Shown: one piece after another, positions 5,082 to 5,962 of the stretch
How the letters are laid out: each line of letters begins with the position of its first letter
Numbering within the stretch: the first letter of the stretch is position 1
Source of the DNA: an uncultured Oscillibacter sp.
Lineage (GTDB): Bacteria > Bacillota > Clostridia > Oscillospirales > Oscillospiraceae
Assembly (NCBI GenBank): GCA_900550685.1
Contig: URTS01000112.1
Coordinates: forward strand, 1 to 5,962
DNA length: 5,962 nt
Direction: 5' to 3'
Translations under genes and position numbers: made by a program
Notes under the pieces: model-generated
What the model was told of the DNA's origin: nothing
What the model saw: only the letters and a program-made list of their open reading frames with translations
Databases searched by the model: none

Positions 5082-5962
5082 GCCAGAATGACAGCCATCA
5101 GCAGGAAACCTTTATGGTAAGGCTGGCCACCTTCATCGTGGACAAGCGGAATCTGTTTTTCCTGCTGGCGGTGATCCTCCTGATCTTTTCCGCGGTAGCG
5201 CGGAACTGGGTGGAGGTGGAAAGCGACCTGACGTTCTACCTGCCGGAGGACTCCGAGACCAAGCAGGCCCTGAACGTGATGGAGGACCAGTTCACCACCT
5301 ACGGCACCGCGGAGATCATGGTGGAAAACATTACATACGACGCGGCAGCCCTGTTGGAGGACACCGTCACCGGGATCAAGGGCGTGCAGAGTGTGACGTT
5401 TGACGACACCAGCGATCACTACAACAACGCCTCAGCTCTCTACAGCGTTACCTTTGACTACGATGAGAAAGATGACCGCTGCCTGGAGGCCCTGGAGACC
5501 GTGAAAACGGCCCTGTCCGGGTATGACATCTATGTGTCCACCAGCCTGGGCAACACCCAGAAGGACACCATTGAATCGGAGATCAACGTCATCATGGTGT
5601 ACGTGGCGATCATCGTCATCGTGGTGCTGACCCTGACCTCCCAGACCTACGGTGAGGTGCCGGTGTTGCTCATCACCTTTGTGATGGCCATGATCCTCAA
5701 CCAGGGTACCAACTTCCTGCTGGGGAAGATATCCTTCGTGTCCAACTCTGTGACCAGTATTCTGCAGTTGGCCCTATCGCTGGACTACGCGGTGATCCTC
5801 TGCAACCGGTTCAAGGAGGAGAAACAGACCATGCCCACCCGGGAGGCGGCCATCACCGCTCTCAGCAAGGCCATCCCGGAGATCGGAGCCAGCTCCCTGA
5901 CCACGGTGGGCGGCTTGGCGGCCATGCTGTTCATGCAGTTCAAGATCGGCCCGGACATGGGC
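5078..5962 (+). CDS. MMPL/RND-family membrane transporter, N-terminal part (cut by window end)
   Basis: The first 295 residues of a membrane protein, with no stop before the window ends. The start ATG overlaps the previous stop by 4 nt; a weak AAAGGA lies ~13 nt upstream, so initiation probably depends on coupling. Predicted layout: short cytoplasmic N-terminus, TM1 (~25-42), an extracytoplasmic loop of ~125 residues (43-168), then TM2 (~170-187), TM3 (~193-215), TM4 (~223-242) and TM5 (~268-288). TM4 carries the MMPL hallmark LDYAVILCNRFKEE, with the Asp-Tyr pair (D236/Y237) that relays protons in this superfamily. The SLTT stretch in TM5 is also typical. MMPL proteins export lipids or hydrophobic compounds using the proton gradient; the substrate here is unknown. 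Relatives have two such halves and ~700 residues or more, so over half is missing. Placement beside a TetR regulator fits inducible efflux. Confidence 0.92.
   Translation, partial: MSQNDSHQQETFMVRLATFIVDKRNLFFLLAVILLIFSAVARNWVEVESDLTFYLPEDSETKQALNVMEDQFTTYGTAEIMVENITYDAAALLEDTVTGIKGVQSVTFDDTSDHYNNASALYSVTFDYDEKDDRCLEALETVKTALSGYDIYVSTSLGNTQKDTIESEINVIMVYVAIIVIVVLTLTSQTYGEVPVLLITFVMAMILNQGTNFLLGKISFVSNSVTSILQLALSLDYAVILCNRFKEEKQTMPTREAAITALSKAIPEIGASSLTTVGGLAAMLFMQFKIGPDMG

Noticed and set aside
4772..5419. Minus-strand open frame (215 codons) across the small protein and the MMPL start
   Set aside because: It runs antisense through two genes joined by an ATGA overlap, and its product is Ser/Arg-rich with no domain.

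Overview
The window looks like a chromosomal segment of a GC-rich gut Firmicute, most likely in Oscillospirales (the Oscillibacter/Flavonifractor-like group). This is inferred from the proteins: a surface protein whose C-terminal S-layer homology (SLH) array and tail have the wording I know from that group, and an MMPL-type permease of the kind common there. No rRNA, tRNA, mobile element or CRISPR array is visible, so the taxonomic placement is inference.

Layout. Bases 1-215 are an AT-richer non-coding leader with a candidate extended -10 promoter, a nested stem-loop and a clear ribosome binding site. Bases 216-3908 (+) encode one very large secreted protein of 1230 aa. In order it has a signal peptide, an acidic Glu/Pro-rich stretch, a beta-helix of GGA/FxxN repeats, a von Willebrand factor A (VWA) domain with an intact MIDAS metal site, a pilin-like beta module, a Gly linker, an SLH cell-wall-binding array and a conserved tail. 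A strong hairpin at 3938-3979 separates it from the convergent next gene and probably terminates transcription from both sides.

Bases 3993-4598 (-) encode a TetR-family repressor. A 162-bp divergent intergenic region (4599-4760) holds candidate promoters in both directions and inverted repeats that could be its operator. Reading away from it, a 106-aa beta-rich protein of unknown function (4761-5081, +) overlaps by 4 nt the start of an MMPL/RND-type membrane transporter (5078 to beyond the window end, +).

Working model. The left gene is a stand-alone cell-surface adhesin held on the wall by SLH domains. The right half is a classic repressor/efflux divergon: the TetR protein probably represses itself and the coupled small-protein/MMPL operon until a hydrophobic or amphiphilic ligand binds. 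Nothing in the sequence links the two halves functionally. The least explained parts are the small coupled beta protein, the permuted SLH array, the combination of modules in the surface protein, and its possible Spo0A-type control.
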